Below, one piece after another: positions 14,911-15,378 of a stretch of DNA of 15,378 nt. Each line of letters begins with the position of its first letter. Positions within the stretch are counted from its first letter, which is position 1. The position numbers and the translations under genes are program-made. The notes under the pieces are model-generated. The model was not told where the DNA came from. It was given only the letters and a program-made list of their open reading frames with translations, and did no database searches. This stretch comes from Candidatus Bipolaricaulota bacterium (GTDB taxonomy: Bacteria > Bipolaricaulota > Bipolaricaulia > Bipolaricaulales > Bipolaricaulaceae), in the NCBI GenBank assembly GCA_025060555.1, contig JANXBC010000025.1, positions 1-15,378 on the forward strand, in the 5' to 3' direction.

Positions 14911-14929
14911 GGAAAACGCACGTTTTTCC
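14911..14929. repeat. Inverted repeat in livJ leader
   Basis: GGAAAACG-CA-CGTTTTTCC forms a near-perfect dyad with one unpaired T, lying between the presumed livJ transcription start and its ribosome-binding site. It could be a repressor operator or a small leader hairpin. The AT-rich stem makes it weak as a terminator. Confidence 0.35.
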
Positions 14930-14956
14930 CGACCACCCCCCTTTCTCGCGCCAAGG

Positions 14957-14986
14957 ATGGTAGGGCGAAGTCAAACAGCCTGTCAA
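14957..14986 (-). promoter_or_regulatory. Sigma70-type promoter for the liv-oxidoreductase operon
   Basis: On the minus strand, a consensus TTGACA (14986-14981) is followed after 18 nt by TACCAT (14962-14957), a 4/6 match to the -10 consensus. Transcription would begin near 14950, leaving a leader of about 68 nt before the livJ ATG. No other promoter is evident within the downstream genes. Confidence 0.6.
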
Positions 14987-14998
14987 GCTCGGATTTCG

Positions 14999-15013
14999 GC
15001 GCATAGGATGCGC
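14999..15013. promoter_or_regulatory. Perfect 6-3-6 inverted repeat, candidate operator
   Basis: GCGCAT-AGG-ATGCGC is a perfect dyad ending 4 nt before the TATAAT box of the EamA gene and lying 12 nt upstream of the livJ -35 box. A protein bound here would cover the spacer of the EamA promoter and could also affect the divergent liv promoter. The regulator is unknown. Confidence 0.45.
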
Positions 15014-15017
15014 GTTT

Positions 15018-15023
15018 TATAAT
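15018..15023 (+). promoter_or_regulatory. Consensus -10 box (TATAAT) for the EamA gene, probably leaderless
   Basis: A perfect TATAAT lies exactly 6 nt before the ATG at 15030, so the transcription start should coincide with the start codon. There is no Shine-Dalgarno between them and no clear -35 hexamer 16-18 nt upstream. Confidence 0.55.
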
Positions 15024-15029
15024 GGCTCC

Positions 15030-15378
15030 ATGGGGCACCTCGCCCTCCTCGGCGCCGCGGCCCTTTGGGGCTTGATCGGCCCTGTCTCCCGCCTGGCCTT
15101 CCGCGAGGGATTGGCCCCCCTTGAGGTGGCCTTCTTCCGAGCCGCCCTCGCTTGGCCGATTTTCTTGGCCCACGCCCTTTGGCAGAGGAAGGTGGGCGTC
15201 CGTGCAAAAGACCTCCTTTTCTTTGTTCCCTTCGGGCTCGTGGGGATCACCGCATTCTATGGGGCGTACCAATTGGCCATCCGCTTTGGCGGAGCGGCCC
15301 TAGCCGCGGTGCTCCTTTACACCGCGCCCATCTGGGTGGCCCTTCTGGCCCCCTGGCTTTTGGGCGAAAGGCTCACCC
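15030..15378 (+). CDS. EamA/DMT-family transporter, N-terminal part, cut by window edge
   Basis: The first 116 codons of a membrane protein run off the right edge; the family is usually about 280-300 aa with ten helices in two EamA repeats. The opening LLGAAALWGLIGPVSRLAF is the standard first helix of the family. The conserved AFYGAYQLAIRFGGAALAAV segment and LLYTAPIWVALLAPWLLGERLT mark helices three and four of the first repeat. Members export or import small metabolites, often amino acids. It is transcribed divergently from the liv operon across 147 bp. An amino-acid exporter facing an amino-acid importer would make functional sense, but the substrate is unknown. The ATG at 15030 is the first in-frame start after the TATAAT box. 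Confidence 0.9.
   Translation, partial: MGHLALLGAAALWGLIGPVSRLAFREGLAPLEVAFFRAALAWPIFLAHALWQRKVGVRAKDLLFFVPFGLVGITAFYGAYQLAIRFGGAALAAVLLYTAPIWVALLAPWLLGERLT

Noticed and set aside
14883..15272. N-terminal extension of the livJ reading frame by 130 residues
   Set aside because: It would bury the signal peptide, has no family similarity and crosses the TTGACA/TACCAT promoter and the antisense of the EamA gene.

Overview
This is a GC-rich bacterial chromosome segment with tightly packed operons. It has no RNA genes, mobile elements or CRISPR arrays that I can see. The solute-binding protein has a signal peptide without a lipobox cysteine, which fits a periplasmic protein of a diderm. The partial amylomaltase at the left edge closely resembles, from memory, the Thermus enzymes, so a thermophile or a relative is plausible. 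Codon and protein style remind me of Bipolaricaulota (Acetothermia)-like genomes, but that is a weak impression and no marker gene is present to settle it.

Layout. (1) 1-1608, minus strand: a DUF362 protein, an unrecognised 103-aa protein and the start of malQ (4-alpha-glucanotransferase), overlapping or nearly abutting. (2) 1682-7057, plus strand: a six-gene run of a PadR-type regulator, a DrrA-like ABC ATPase, a DrrB-like ABC-2 permease, a MATE antiporter and two tandem paralogous YegS/BmrU-type lipid kinases. It looks like a ligand-responsive drug or lipid efflux operon. (3) 7054-14882, minus strand: a seven-gene operon, in transcription order livJ, livH, livM, livG, livF, then a 686-aa multi-cofactor flavoprotein/ferredoxin fusion and a D-amino-acid-oxidase-family FAD dehydrogenase. 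All junctions after livJ overlap except livJ-livH, which carries a hairpin plus T-tract. The arrangement suggests import of an amino acid or similar amine followed by oxidative dehydrogenation. (4) 15030-end, plus strand: the start of an EamA/DMT transporter, divergent from the liv operon.

Control signals are concentrated in two divergent intergenic regions. 1609-1681 holds a 10-bp palindrome just before padR and a -10-like box abutting the DUF362 start. 14883-15029 holds a TTGACA/TACCAT promoter for livJ, an inverted repeat in the livJ leader, a perfect 6-3-6 inverted repeat, and a consensus TATAAT box exactly 6 nt before the EamA start codon, which suggests leaderless transcription. There is no gene-free stretch over 300 bases.

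Most notable: the single-chain redox fusion (plant-type 2Fe-2S, FAD/NAD, 2x4Fe-4S, a beta-rich unknown segment and a BFD-type 2Fe-2S) coupled to an amino-acid transporter; two lipid kinases embedded in a multidrug-efflux operon; and the probable intra-operon attenuator after livJ.
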